Positions 53,164 to 62,584 of a DNA stretch of 64,000 bases are shown here, one piece after another. The notes under the pieces are model-generated. The model saw nothing but the letters and a program-made list of their open reading frames with translations. It was not told the DNA's origin and did not search any database. Made by a program: the position numbers and the translations under genes. Origin of the DNA: Desulfoluna limicola (GTDB taxonomy: Bacteria > Desulfobacterota > Desulfobacteria > Desulfobacterales > Desulfolunaceae); NCBI RefSeq assembly GCF_021654575.1, contig NZ_AP024488.1:4487501-4551500 (forward strand). The letters run 5' to 3'. The first letter of the stretch is position 1, and the number at the start of each line of letters is the position of its first letter.

Positions 53164-53772
53164 ATGAACGAAATGTTTAAGATGGTACTGGTTCTTGCCG
53201 TCCTGTGCTCCGCCTCGGGAGGCATCCTGGCCGGCGTACGGAGCCTGACGATGGACCGCATCGAGTACCAGCAACTCAAATTTGAAAAAGAACCGGTGAT
53301 TCGCAGCATCTTCGCGGATGCGGACAACGACCCCATGAGCGATCGCTTCAAGCTTACGGATGGTGAGACCCAGCGCACCATCTTCCCCGGAAAAGTGGGG
53401 GATCAGAATATTGTGGCCCTGGAAGCCCTCGGCAAGGGTGGGTTCTCGGGTGATGTGGGAATTCTGGTGGCCTTTGACATCGACTCCGACACCATCGTGG
53501 GAAGCGGCGTCACCACCCACTCCGAAACACCCGGCTTCGGTTCCAAGGCCAAGGAGGACCCCTCCTTTGTGGCCCAATTCGAAGGCCGAGGCGTCTCTGA
53601 GCCTGCGTCTGTCAAAAACGACGGCGGCGACATCGACGCCATCTCCGGCGCCACCATCACCAGCCGCGCCGTCTGCGTGGGGCTCAATGAGGCATCCGCC
53701 ATTTATCAGCGCCTCAAGCCTGAGCTGAAAAAGAGCATGGACAACCTCGCATCCAAAGGAGGGACCAACTGA
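53164..53772 (+). CDS. rnfG: Rnf complex subunit G
   Basis: A 202-residue protein with one N-terminal membrane anchor and a periplasmic FMN-binding domain. SGATITS is the flavinylation motif, where the Thr receives FMN through ApbE. HSETPGFG is also typical. It transfers electrons across the periplasmic side of the complex, where the tetraheme cytochrome could dock. Its stop overlaps rnfE by one base. Confidence 0.95.
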   Translation: MNEMFKMVLVLAVLCSASGGILAGVRSLTMDRIEYQQLKFEKEPVIRSIFADADNDPMSDRFKLTDGETQRTIFPGKVGDQNIVALEALGKGGFSGDVGILVAFDIDSDTIVGSGVTTHSETPGFGSKAKEDPSFVAQFEGRGVSEPASVKNDGGDIDAISGATITSRAVCVGLNEASAIYQRLKPELKKSMDNLASKGGTN

Positions 53773-54365
53773 TGGCCAAGTCATTAACCCAGGAGTTTGT
53801 GAAGGGTCTCTGGGAAGAGCTCCCCCCCTTCCGGCTGGTGCTGGGCCTCTGCCCGGTTCTCGCCGTCACAACCACAGCCAAAAACGGCATCGGCATGGGC
53901 ATCGCCACCACCTTCGTGCTGCTCTGCTCCAACATGCTGATCTCCCTGCTGCGTAACATCATCCCGCAGAAGATCCGTATCGCCTGCTTCATCACCATCA
54001 TCGCCACCTTCGTCACCGTGGTGGAGTTCCTGATGAAGGCGTACACCTACCCCCTCTACCTGACGCTGGGTATCTTTATCCCGCTGATCGTGGTGAACTG
54101 CATCGTCCTGGGACGAGCCGAAGCCTTCGCCTGTAAAAACGGCGTTGCCCACTCCCTGGCCGACGGCCTGGGCATCGGGCTGGGCTTCACCCTCTCCCTG
54201 GGGGTGCTGGGATCCTTCCGTGAGGTACTCGGGGCCGGCACGTTTTTCGGACACAGCGTCTTCGGCGATGCCTTTCAGCCCTTCACCTTCATGGTTGAGG
54301 CCCCGGGCGCGTTTATCGGCCTGGGCATTCTCCTCTGCCTCATGAACATCGTCTCGTCGAAATAG
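53772..54365 (+). CDS. rnfE: Rnf complex subunit E
   Basis: A 197-residue membrane protein with six helices, of the NqrD/RnfE type (LWEELPPFRLVLGLCPVLAV). The Cys in LGLCPVLAV is one of the ligands of the membrane iron-sulfur cluster shared with RnfA. Start overlaps the rnfG stop (TGATG). Confidence 0.95.
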   Translation: MAKSLTQEFVKGLWEELPPFRLVLGLCPVLAVTTTAKNGIGMGIATTFVLLCSNMLISLLRNIIPQKIRIACFITIIATFVTVVEFLMKAYTYPLYLTLGIFIPLIVVNCIVLGRAEAFACKNGVAHSLADGLGIGLGFTLSLGVLGSFREVLGAGTFFGHSVFGDAFQPFTFMVEAPGAFIGLGILLCLMNIVSSK

Positions 54366-54379
54366 AAGGAGCCCAACCC

Positions 54380-54955
54380 ATGACCGAATATATCATGCTG
54401 GCCATCAGCTGCATCTTCGTCAACAACATCATGCTTGCCCAGAACCTGGGCGCCTGCCCCTTCCTGGGCACCTCCAAGAGCATGGACACCGCCGTGGGCA
54501 TGAGCATGGCCGTCATCTTCGTTCTTGTGATGGCGGGCATCACCACCTGGACCGTGGAAGCGGCCATTTTGAAGCCCCTGGACCTGCAGTTCCTGAGGAC
54601 CGTGGCCTTCATTCTGATCATCGCCTCACTGGTCCAATTTGTGGAGATGTTCCTCAAAAAGAGCATGCCCTCCCTCTACGCGGGGCTGGGCATCTTTCTC
54701 CCCTTGATCACCACCAACTGTGCGGTGATGGGGGCGTGTCTCATCAACATCAACAAAGAGTACAGCTTCATGCAGGCCCTCGTCTCGTCGTTCTGCTACG
54801 CGGTCGGCTTCGGCCTCGCCCTCGTTCTCTTTGCAGGCGTTCGCGAACGCGTCATCATGGCTCGTGTTCCCAAGCCCCTCCAGGACACCTCCATCGGCCT
54901 CATCACCGCCGGTTTCGTGGCCCTGGCCTTCTTTGGCTTCAAGGGCATGGGGTAG
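54380..54955 (+). CDS. rnfA: Rnf complex subunit A
   Basis: A 191-residue membrane protein with six helices, of the NqrE/RnfA type (FVNNIMLAQNLGACPFLG). The Cys in GACPFLG and a second Cys in TTNCAVMGAC supply cluster ligands facing RnfE. It is the last gene of the cluster; rnfB, usually next, is absent here and lies upstream on the other strand. Confidence 0.95.
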   Translation: MTEYIMLAISCIFVNNIMLAQNLGACPFLGTSKSMDTAVGMSMAVIFVLVMAGITTWTVEAAILKPLDLQFLRTVAFILIIASLVQFVEMFLKKSMPSLYAGLGIFLPLITTNCAVMGACLININKEYSFMQALVSSFCYAVGFGLALVLFAGVRERVIMARVPKPLQDTSIGLITAGFVALAFFGFKGMG

Positions 54956-54992
54956 CCCCAGAGGCTGCGCTCACGCGTAACGTATAAAAAAC

Positions 54993-55034
54993 AAAAAGGG
55001 CGGGTTCCCACCATGGGGACCCGCCCTTTTTTAT
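54993..55034 (+). terminator. Terminator of rnf operon
   Basis: AAAGGGCGGGTTCCC, loop ACCA, TGGGGACCCGCCCTTT and TTTATTC. Confidence 0.9.
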
Positions 55035-55052
55035 TCGTCACAATCCAAATTA

Positions 55053-55401
55053 GCCTCCGGTGGCAAGGTGTGCCACCTTGAAAGCGGCTTGCGATTCCGC
55101 TCCCCCTTCGTGCCTCAGGGTGATTGCATTCGCTGACGGTCGTGGCCCGTAACAAGGCATCCACACCATCAATCTATGCACAAAACCTGTTTCTCATCCC
55201 CGCCCTTTCACGTCAGGCAAATGCCTGGACCTTAAGCCCAGCCCTTCGCTTACACCGGCCCACCGGCGCCCCAAGCACTCGTGACGCATGGTGAAGAACG
55301 CCACACTCCGCGCGAATGCGGAAGCGAAACACGTTGCAAGTCAGCACCCGCCTCGCATTCGCCATAGGGTGCCAAGGTGCCCCCACCTTGCCGCCGAAGG
55401 C
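55053..55401. repeat. Spacer element S26 with inverted ends
   Basis: The left unit (head GCCTCCGGTGGC) has a TGACGGTCGTGGCCCGT remnant after its second stem. The right end (about 55305-55401) is of the alternative GCGAATGCGGAAGC type and finishes GCCGCCGAAGGC, 25 bp from the copA stop. Confidence 0.8.
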
Positions 55402-55425
55402 ACTCTTGTCATCCTGTGGCCCACG

Positions 55426-57852
55426 TTACCGCTTTTTATAGAGCCGCAAACTGTTTGACACCACCGTAATGCTGGAAAAGCTCATGGCGGCAGCGGCAGC
55501 GATGGGATGCAGTTCGCGCAGCATCATGGGCAGCCCCGAAAAGCCGTGGTACACCCCTGCGGCTACGGGAATAAGGGCAATGTTGTAGAAAAAGGCCCAG
55601 AAGAGGTTCTGGCGGATGGTGCGCATGGTGGCGCGCCCGATGCCGATGGCCTGGGGAACACCGGCAAGACTTCCCGAAGCCAGCACCACATCGGCGGTCT
55701 CCATGGCCACATCGGTGCCGGTGCCGATGGCGATGCCCACATCTGCCGATGCCAGGGCCGGGGCGTCGTTGATGCCGTCGCCCACCATGGCAATGGTTTT
55801 TCCCTCTGCCTGAAGGGCGGCCACGGTCTCGTTCTTTTCGTGGGGCAGCACGTCGGCCACCACCCGGTCGATACCGGCGGCACTGGCCATGACCTTGGCA
55901 CTGGCGGCGTTGTCCCCGGTGAGCATGGTCACTGATAAGCCCATCTTGTGCAGGGTGGCAACGGCTTTCTCCGAGTCCGGCTTCAAGGTGTCGGTGACGG
56001 CAACGAACCCGAGAATTTTCCCACCCGATTCCACGGCCACGGTGGTGTTGCCCCCCGCTTCCAGGGACTCCAACACTTCGTTGCCATGCTCAAAATCAAT
56101 GCCGAGGGATTTCAACCAGAGGGGCTTGCCCACCCGAATGCGGTCCCCTTCCACAACCCCTTCCACCCCCTTGCCTCCGTGGGATCTGAACTCAGTGGCC
56201 TGGCTGGTGATGTTCCCCACGTTTTTGGCAAACGCCACCACGGCCCGCCCCACAGGGTGCTCGGAGCCCTCCTCCACGGCTGCGGCCAGACGAACCAACC
56301 GGGATTCGGTCTCACCGTTCATGGGGACCACGTGGGCCACCCGGGGTTTGCCCTCGGTGAGGGTGCCTGTTTTGTCAAGCACCACGGAGTCGAGCTTGGA
56401 GCACTTCTCCAGGGCCTCGCTGTTCTTAAAGAGGATCCCTTTTTCCGCCCCTTTGCCGGTGCCCGCCATGACGGCCGTGGGGGTTGCCAGCCCCAGGGCG
56501 CAGGGGCAGGCGATGACCAGCACAGCCACCATGCGGATCATGGAGGCGGAAAAATCGCCGGTAAGGAAAAACCAGACGCCGAAGGTGATCAGCGCAATCA
56601 GGATGACAGCCGGTACAAACACCGCCGCGACCTTATCGGCCAACTGCTGCATGGGTGCCTTGGAGCCCTGGGCCTCCTTTACCAGGGCAATGATGCGGGA
56701 AAGGGCCGTGTCCCGCCCCACCTTCACGGCGGTCATATAAAACGCCCCGTCAATGTTCAGGGTTCCGCCGGTAACGGCATCCCCTTCCCCTTTGTCCACA
56801 GGGAGGTACTCGCCGGTCAGCATGGACTCATCCACGGTGGATACCCCTGAAACAACGGTCCCGTCGACGGCAATGGAGGCCCCTGGCTTCACGGCAAGGG
56901 TATCCCCCGCTTTGACCTGGGTGAGGGGGACCTCCGTTTCGACCCCGTTCTCCACCAGGATGGCCGTGTCGGGCCGCAGGGCCATGAGATTTCGAATGGC
57001 CCCGCCGGTTCGCTTCTTGGTCTGGGCCTCCAACATCTTGCCCAGCTTGATCAGGGTGATGATTAACGCCGAGGTTTCGAAGTAAACGTGATCGCCGGCT
57101 GCCGGCACCAGAAGCACGGCAATGGAATAGACATAGGCCACAGAAGAGCCCAGGGCCACCAACACATCCATGTTGGCGCTGCCGTTCTTAAGGCTGGCCC
57201 AGCCCCCTTTGTAATAATCCATGCCCGTGTAAAACTGAACAGGGGTGGCCAGCAGAAAGAAAAACCAGTTCACCCAGACCGCGTGGCTCCAGCCACCGAG
57301 AAGCGAGAAATCCCGCCCCATGCTCATGAGAAACAGGGGCAGGGAAAGCGTAAGGCCCACCAGAAATTTCTTCTTCTGGTCTGCATGGTAGGCGGCTTCC
57401 GCTGCCGAGCCGGTGTCTCCCAGTTCCTCTTCCACAACCGAGGCCGAAAACCCGGCCCCCTCGATGGCCGACACCATGGCCGCGGGATCCGTCACATCAG
57501 GGAGGTAACTCACCTGCGCTGTTTCCGTGGCAAAATTCACCGCAGCCGTGACCACACCACCCACGGATCCGTTCAAGGTCCGCTCAATGTTGGCCGCACA
57601 GTTCACGCAACTCATGCCGGAAAGGGAGAGCTCAACCCGGGCCGTGGGCGTCTGAAAACCAGCGTTTTCAATTGCTGCCACCAGAGCCCCTGCAGTGACC
57701 CCGTCGTCACAGGCAACCGACACCTCTTCGGCCGCAAAATTCACGGAGGCCTCAGTCACCCCCTCCACAGCCGACAACGCACGCTCTACACCCTGCGCAC
57801 AGTTCACACAGTGCATGCCGGTCACCGGAAGAATCATTTTTGGTCTGCCCAT
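55426..57852 (-). CDS. copA: Copper-exporting P1B-type ATPase
   Basis: An 808-residue heavy-metal P-type ATPase. Two N-terminal HMA domains have GMHCVNC and GMSCVNC. About eight membrane helices follow. The metal motif is CPC in IACPCALG, the phosphorylation site DKTGTLTEG, the phosphatase motif TGEYLP, SEHPVG, and the hinge GDGINDAPAL. The CPC motif with two HMA domains indicates export of Cu(I) from the cytoplasm. No copper regulator is adjacent. Single-gene unit with repeat units at both ends. Confidence 0.95.
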   Translation of the reverse strand: MGRPKMILPVTGMHCVNCAQGVERALSAVEGVTEASVNFAAEEVSVACDDGVTAGALVAAIENAGFQTPTARVELSLSGMSCVNCAANIERTLNGSVGGVVTAAVNFATETAQVSYLPDVTDPAAMVSAIEGAGFSASVVEEELGDTGSAAEAAYHADQKKKFLVGLTLSLPLFLMSMGRDFSLLGGWSHAVWVNWFFFLLATPVQFYTGMDYYKGGWASLKNGSANMDVLVALGSSVAYVYSIAVLLVPAAGDHVYFETSALIITLIKLGKMLEAQTKKRTGGAIRNLMALRPDTAILVENGVETEVPLTQVKAGDTLAVKPGASIAVDGTVVSGVSTVDESMLTGEYLPVDKGEGDAVTGGTLNIDGAFYMTAVKVGRDTALSRIIALVKEAQGSKAPMQQLADKVAAVFVPAVILIALITFGVWFFLTGDFSASMIRMVAVLVIACPCALGLATPTAVMAGTGKGAEKGILFKNSEALEKCSKLDSVVLDKTGTLTEGKPRVAHVVPMNGETESRLVRLAAAVEEGSEHPVGRAVVAFAKNVGNITSQATEFRSHGGKGVEGVVEGDRIRVGKPLWLKSLGIDFEHGNEVLESLEAGGNTTVAVESGGKILGFVAVTDTLKPDSEKAVATLHKMGLSVTMLTGDNAASAKVMASAAGIDRVVADVLPHEKNETVAALQAEGKTIAMVGDGINDAPALASADVGIAIGTGTDVAMETADVVLASGSLAGVPQAIGIGRATMRTIRQNLFWAFFYNIALIPVAAGVYHGFSGLPMMLRELHPIAAAAAMSFSSITVVSNSLRLYKKR

Positions 57853-57890
57853 CTGTATAGTCCTTTATCGTAACTGTTCAGCACAAGGTT

Positions 57891-58375
57891 GCCTCCGGCG
57901 GCCAGGTGGAGGCACCTGGAAACCTGGTTGCGAATGATCCCGGCCTTCGTTCCTCAGGCCGATCACATTCGCCGACGGGGCATCGCCCGTAAACAACGAC
58001 GGAGGTGGCTCAACCACCTCCATGCGAACCAAAGAGCACTTCGTGTTCTTCGTGGCTCTCCACGTAAAAACGAGCCCTGACTACCGCCAAAAATCCGTTT
58101 AACTTTGGCCGGAATAACTCCGGCTATCCGGGGATTTTTTACCAAAATGGATTCGCCACCCCCACTGCCGAAAATAGTTTCGGTGAACATCAAACCTTGA
58201 GCGGCAAGCGGAATCACCACAGCTCATAAGCTTGACACGTATGATGCATACCCTTTCACGCAAAGCGAATGCGAACGTGACGGATTTGAAAAGACCTCAG
58301 GACGTATCGCATTCTCAAACCCGCTTTCGAGGTGTTTTTGCCTAACGTGGCTTCGCCACCCTTGCCGCCGGAGGC
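57891..58375. repeat. Spacer element S27 with inverted ends
   Basis: The left unit lies 38 bp upstream of the copA start (CCAGGTG/CACCTGG). Its interior shares GCACTTCGTGTTCTTCGTGG with S5 and CCGGAATAACTCC with S4. The right end (about 58263-58375) combines the GCGAATGCGAACG stem with the GGCTTCGCC insertion variant. Confidence 0.8.
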
Positions 58376-58489
58376 ACGCTTTTCGTAAGGCACATGCAAT
58401 GAGCCCTTTGTGCTTACCACGCCACAAAATTCGCCTTGCCAAACATTTTTTGTAGGATGTAATTCCGGAGCCGTCAACAGAAAAAAGGC

Positions 58490-59170
58490 TTATTTGCGCA
58501 ACATCCGGGCCCAGCGCCAGACATTGAAGAAGCCAGCCAGGGCGGAGGCCACGTAGGTGAGGGCACAGGCCGTCAGAATTTTGCGGGCTGCCGGAAGGTC
58601 CTCTTCGGGGATGTAAGGACCGGACATAAGGATAGGAAGGGCCCGGTTAAAGCTGGCATCCAGTTCCACGGGCAGCGTGATGAGGTGCACCAAGAGAGGC
58701 ATGACAAGAATCACGCCGGCACCGACCAGAACAAACGCCCCCATGACCGGGGCCCTTAAGACCACCCCCATCAGGGGAAAGATGATAAAGACAAGGTACC
58801 CTGCACGCTCCACGGCCTCTGAAAGCTTGATGAGCCGCCCCCGGGCGGACAGGGGGGGGTACGCCTTGGCGTCCTGGAGGGCATGGGCCACTTCATGGCT
58901 TGCCACAACCACGGCCGAAAGGGACCGGCGGTTGGCAAAACTCGGGCCGAGACCGAGGCGCTTTTCTGCCGGGTCGTAGTGGTCACCGGAGAGGGAGACG
59001 TCCACCTTTACACCCCGGAGATTCAGCTTCCCGACTAGCATGCGGGCAAACTCGAGCCCGGTGCCGGAAAAGTACTCCTTTCTATTGTAGCGTGCGAGGA
59101 TATGCCGTGCCCACAACTGGGGTCCGTAGAGTATCGAGAGAATCAGCAGCGCAATCACGAGCAGGTGCAT
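58490..59170 (-). CDS. YugP-like zinc metallopeptidase
   Basis: A 226-residue membrane protein of the Zn_peptidase_2 (YugP) family. A first helix spans about 3-18. The zinc motif is HEVAH in VVVASHEVAHALQD (about 93-97). Two or three helices follow (about 122-160), then LPVELDASFNRALPIL supplies a further Glu/Asp typical of the family. Substrate is unknown; family members are predicted membrane-bound proteases. Confidence 0.85.
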   Translation of the reverse strand: MHLLVIALLILSILYGPQLWARHILARYNRKEYFSGTGLEFARMLVGKLNLRGVKVDVSLSGDHYDPAEKRLGLGPSFANRRSLSAVVVASHEVAHALQDAKAYPPLSARGRLIKLSEAVERAGYLVFIIFPLMGVVLRAPVMGAFVLVGAGVILVMPLLVHLITLPVELDASFNRALPILMSGPYIPEEDLPAARKILTACALTYVASALAGFFNVWRWARMLRK

Positions 59171-59225
59171 GGGGTCCCCCTGAATCAGTGTGCCCCTGCC
59201 AGAAAGTTCCAGGGGCTGTGGTGTG

Positions 59226-59624
59226 TCAAACCGTCAATGCCCCTCCATGGAGAGAGCGGTATCGCACATCGGTGGGAAGGGGGCATTTGTTGCCCTTGTC
59301 ATCAAGCCTGACAAAGGTGATGGTGGTGGAAAACACATGCGTCTCATCAAGAGCTCCCGGCTCATCCGAGAAAACCTCCACCCCATAGCGGACCGAAGAG
59401 CCCCCTTTTTTCACGGGCTCAATCTGAAACCGTAAAATGGCACCGTTGCCCACCCGGTGCTTGAACACAATCTCATCCATCCCGATGGTAACCAGGGTGC
59501 AACCGGGAAAATCCCGGGACGCCACAAGCCAGGCATATTCATCGATCCATTTCAGCATGGCCCCCCCGAAGAGGTAGCCGTGGTGGTTGAGGTGTTCGGG
59601 ACGAACGATGGCATAAGTATCCAT
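59226..59624 (-). CDS. Hotdog-fold acyl-CoA thioesterase
   Basis: A 132-residue single hotdog domain. MDTYAIVRPEHLNHHGYLFGGAMLKWIDEYA carries the Asn/His-Gly and Asp of the YciA/acyl-CoA hydrolase group (LNHHGYLFGG and WIDEYAWL). It probably hydrolyses acyl-CoA in the cytoplasm and works as a multimer. The ribosome site is weak (GAGAAGACC). Confidence 0.85.
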   Translation of the reverse strand: MDTYAIVRPEHLNHHGYLFGGAMLKWIDEYAWLVASRDFPGCTLVTIGMDEIVFKHRVGNGAILRFQIEPVKKGGSSVRYGVEVFSDEPGALDETHVFSTTITFVRLDDKGNKCPLPTDVRYRSLHGGALTV

Positions 59625-59998
59625 GGGCGGTCTTCTCCGGCATCAGGCGTAAAAACAGATGATACAGCATTGAAATGAGTGAACACAGTGACGGGTAACC
59701 TTGGGTTTCAGGGAGTTTCATCCACGTCTTTTCAGCAGAGATACCCACCAACTTTACTCTACACAGGCTCTTCAGGTGTTTCAATCCTCATTTTCACGAA
59801 GCTTTAAGCTCGCCCCCAATCTGTGGTATACTCTTTCATCTGTTCCAAGCCCTGCGACAACTGCCTGCCCGGGCCATCGATTCAAACGCCCCATAGTATG
59901 CACAGCACCTCCTCCAGCAGAGAAAGCCTCAAACCTTCGAGAGCCCCTTCGGGCATAGAACCACCCCATCTTTTCCAGCCATTCAAAGGAACCCCGCC
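59625..59998. other. Intergenic region
   Basis: About 370 bp between divergent genes with no repeat unit and no gene I can support. It should contain the promoters of the thioesterase and the hybrid kinase. Confidence 0.45.
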
Positions 59999-62584
59999 AT
60001 GAGCCTTCGCCTGAGAATTGCTTTATGCCTTGTGCTGTTCACCCTGCTCCTGCTGGCAGGTTGCCTCGTGTGGGGGCATGCCGAGCCCCTCTACTTTGGC
60101 CTCTTTCTGCTTACAGCTCCCATTGCTCTGATGCTTGTCCTCCTCTTTTATTCAGAGCAATGGGTGACGCGCCCTCTTCAGCACCTGACCCAGGCGGCCC
60201 GCCAGATTGCAAATGGCGAGTTCGGCATGCCCCTGCCTCAGTCAACAGGGGATGAAATCGGGCAGCTCACCAAGGCCTTCGACGCCATGCAGACCCGCCT
60301 CACCCTGCGGGAAAAAAGGTTGATTGACAATGAGGTACGCCTCTCCGCCATCATCGATAACTCCGTGGAGGCCCTCGTCACCATTGACATCACCGGAACC
60401 CTTCGCTCCTTCAACAAAGCGGCCGAGCGGATCTTCGGGTACACGGCTGACGAAGTGGTCGGGGAAAACATCCGCATTCTCATGCCCATGCCCTACCGAG
60501 CCGACCATGACAGATACATCCAGCGCTACTTAAAGACTGGCGTGAAAAAAGTCATCGGTATCGGCCAGGAGGTTAAGGGAAAAAGAAAAAGCGGGGAGCT
60601 CTTTCCCATATGGATTACCGTCTCCGAAGTTAAAATCGACGAAGACCCGCTCTTTGTGGGCTCTATTATGGACATCACCCAACAGAAGATGGCGGATATC
60701 GAGCTTGCAACGCACCGGGACAACCTTCGCAACATGATCCACGAGCGCACAAAGGACCTGAAAATCGCCATGGAAAAAGCCGAGGCTGCCAATCAGGCAA
60801 AATCCAACTTCATCTCGAACATGAGCCACGAAATTCGAACCCCCATGAATGCCATGCTGGGCTTCCTTGCCCTGGCCCTGGAGAACAACAACCTGACGCA
60901 AGAGCTTCGAGACCACCTGGAAATTGCCCACCGATCCTCCTGGAGCCTCCTCGGGCTCCTTGACGACATACTGGACATCTCCAAACTCGAAGAGGGGCGC
61001 ATGGCCTTGGAGCCGACCCCATTTAACCTTGCCCGCCTCTTGCGTGACATCACCAGCTCCATGGAGGTCGCCGCAAGGGAAAAGGGACTCACCCTCACGC
61101 TCTCCATGCCCCCCCCTTTTCCCGCCTACTGCTCAGGGGACCCCATGCGCATCCGCCAGGTCCTCTTCAACCTTCTCTCAAACGCCATTAAATTCACCCA
61201 CAAAGGGGGGGTGACCATTCACGCCGAGCCCCTTCCAAACGACGAGATCCACTTTTTTATCAAAGACACAGGCATCGGCATGTCAAAAGACCAGCTCATG
61301 CATATTTTTGAGCCCTTCGCCCAGGCAGACGACTCTTCCACACGCAGGTACGGCGGAACCGGCCTGGGAACCACCATCTCAAAGCACCTCGTGGAGCTCA
61401 TGGGAGGCACCATCTGGGTGGAGAGCAATATCGGCAAGGGCAGCACCTTTCACGTCACCCTGACCCTGCCCGAAGCCGAAGCGCCGGTGGAGACAAAGAG
61501 CCCCGCCACGGAAAAGACAGGCATCCCCCCCAAGGCCCCCAGGGAGCTTTCCGTTCTTGTGGCCGAAGACATCGCAGAAAATGCCAAACTCATCTTAATC
61601 CGTCTGAAGCAGCAAGGCCACAAAGCCACCGCGACAACCAACGGCAAGGAGGTTTTACGGGCCCTTGCCAGCGAGCCCTTCGACCTCATCCTCATGGACG
61701 TTCACATGCCTGAAATGGACGGCCTCGAGGCCACCCGGTGCATCCGCAGCGGCAGCGCGGGAGAGGCCTGTCAGCACATTCCCATCATCGGCCTGACGGC
61801 CAGTGCCGGCCAGAAGGATGTCCAGGAGTGCCTTGAAGCCGGCATGAATGAGGTGGTCACCAAGCCCATTGATTTCAAGCGCCTCTACGCAACCATGAGC
61901 GCCACCCACCCCTTAACCGGCCTCCCGGAACGCCCCCCCCCCGATGAGAAAGCCCTCCCGCTCAATGAGTGGCCACATCTGCATGGGGTGGATACACGAA
62001 CGGCCATGGAAACCTGGCAGGACAAAAACCTCTACCTCCAGAGCCTCTCCTCCTTTGTCACAAAGTTCATGACAGTCCCTCGCCACATGCTCCTGGCCCT
62101 TGACAGCAAAAGCGCTGACTCTCTTTACGAGGAGGTGCATGCCATGAAAGGGGCATCGGCCAACCTCTGCATGACTGACATCAATAAAACCTGCGAAGCT
62201 CTCTCCCCCCTGCTGGCCACTGGAAAAACGGAGGCTATACGCGCCTTGATTGTCAGCCTCGACAGCGCCTTCAGCGCCCTTTGCCGGGACATTCCGCCAG
62301 CCCCAGAGGAGACCACGGCCTCGCCTCATCCCCCGCCCGCTATCCCTGCCGATAAAGTCCAGACCTGGTTTCAGGAGCTGTTAAACGGCCTGGCTTCAGA
62401 CAACCCTGACCAGGTAGACCCCCTGCTTACCGCCGAGACTGCATGCATATCCACGGCACACCTCAAAGAGATTCAAGCCAAGGTGGATGTTTTTAACTTC
62501 CGGGGGGCTGAAGATGCCGCACGCAAAGCGGCCCATGCGATGGGAATCAACCTGAATGGGAGAGCTGATGGTGCAGAGACATAA
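59999..62584 (+). CDS. Hybrid sensor histidine kinase (HAMP-PAS-HK-REC-HPt)
   Basis: An 861-residue protein. Two membrane helices lie close together (about 7-24 and 31-50), so there is hardly any periplasmic part. A HAMP domain (about 55-105) and a PAS domain (about 115-225) follow. The kinase has His277 in MSHEIRTPMN, then the ATPase domain (NLLSNAIKFT, DTGIGMS, GGTGLGTT). The receiver has Asp567 (LILMDVHMP). A C-terminal HPt domain has His714 (EVHAMKGASA). This supports a multistep phosphorelay. It overlaps the next gene by 17 bp, and that HD-GYP regulator is the likely target. Confidence 0.95.
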   Translation: MSLRLRIALCLVLFTLLLLAGCLVWGHAEPLYFGLFLLTAPIALMLVLLFYSEQWVTRPLQHLTQAARQIANGEFGMPLPQSTGDEIGQLTKAFDAMQTRLTLREKRLIDNEVRLSAIIDNSVEALVTIDITGTLRSFNKAAERIFGYTADEVVGENIRILMPMPYRADHDRYIQRYLKTGVKKVIGIGQEVKGKRKSGELFPIWITVSEVKIDEDPLFVGSIMDITQQKMADIELATHRDNLRNMIHERTKDLKIAMEKAEAANQAKSNFISNMSHEIRTPMNAMLGFLALALENNNLTQELRDHLEIAHRSSWSLLGLLDDILDISKLEEGRMALEPTPFNLARLLRDITSSMEVAAREKGLTLTLSMPPPFPAYCSGDPMRIRQVLFNLLSNAIKFTHKGGVTIHAEPLPNDEIHFFIKDTGIGMSKDQLMHIFEPFAQADDSSTRRYGGTGLGTTISKHLVELMGGTIWVESNIGKGSTFHVTLTLPEAEAPVETKSPATEKTGIPPKAPRELSVLVAEDIAENAKLILIRLKQQGHKATATTNGKEVLRALASEPFDLILMDVHMPEMDGLEATRCIRSGSAGEACQHIPIIGLTASAGQKDVQECLEAGMNEVVTKPIDFKRLYATMSATHPLTGLPERPPPDEKALPLNEWPHLHGVDTRTAMETWQDKNLYLQSLSSFVTKFMTVPRHMLLALDSKSADSLYEEVHAMKGASANLCMTDINKTCEALSPLLATGKTEAIRALIVSLDSAFSALCRDIPPAPEETTASPHPPPAIPADKVQTWFQELLNGLASDNPDQVDPLLTAETACISTAHLKEIQAKVDVFNFRGAEDAARKAAHAMGINLNGRADGAET

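Noticed and set aside
1078..58375. CRISPR array suggested by many similar repeats
   Set aside because: Units are far apart, placed beside genes in both orientations and fold into hairpins; no regular spacers and no cas gene.
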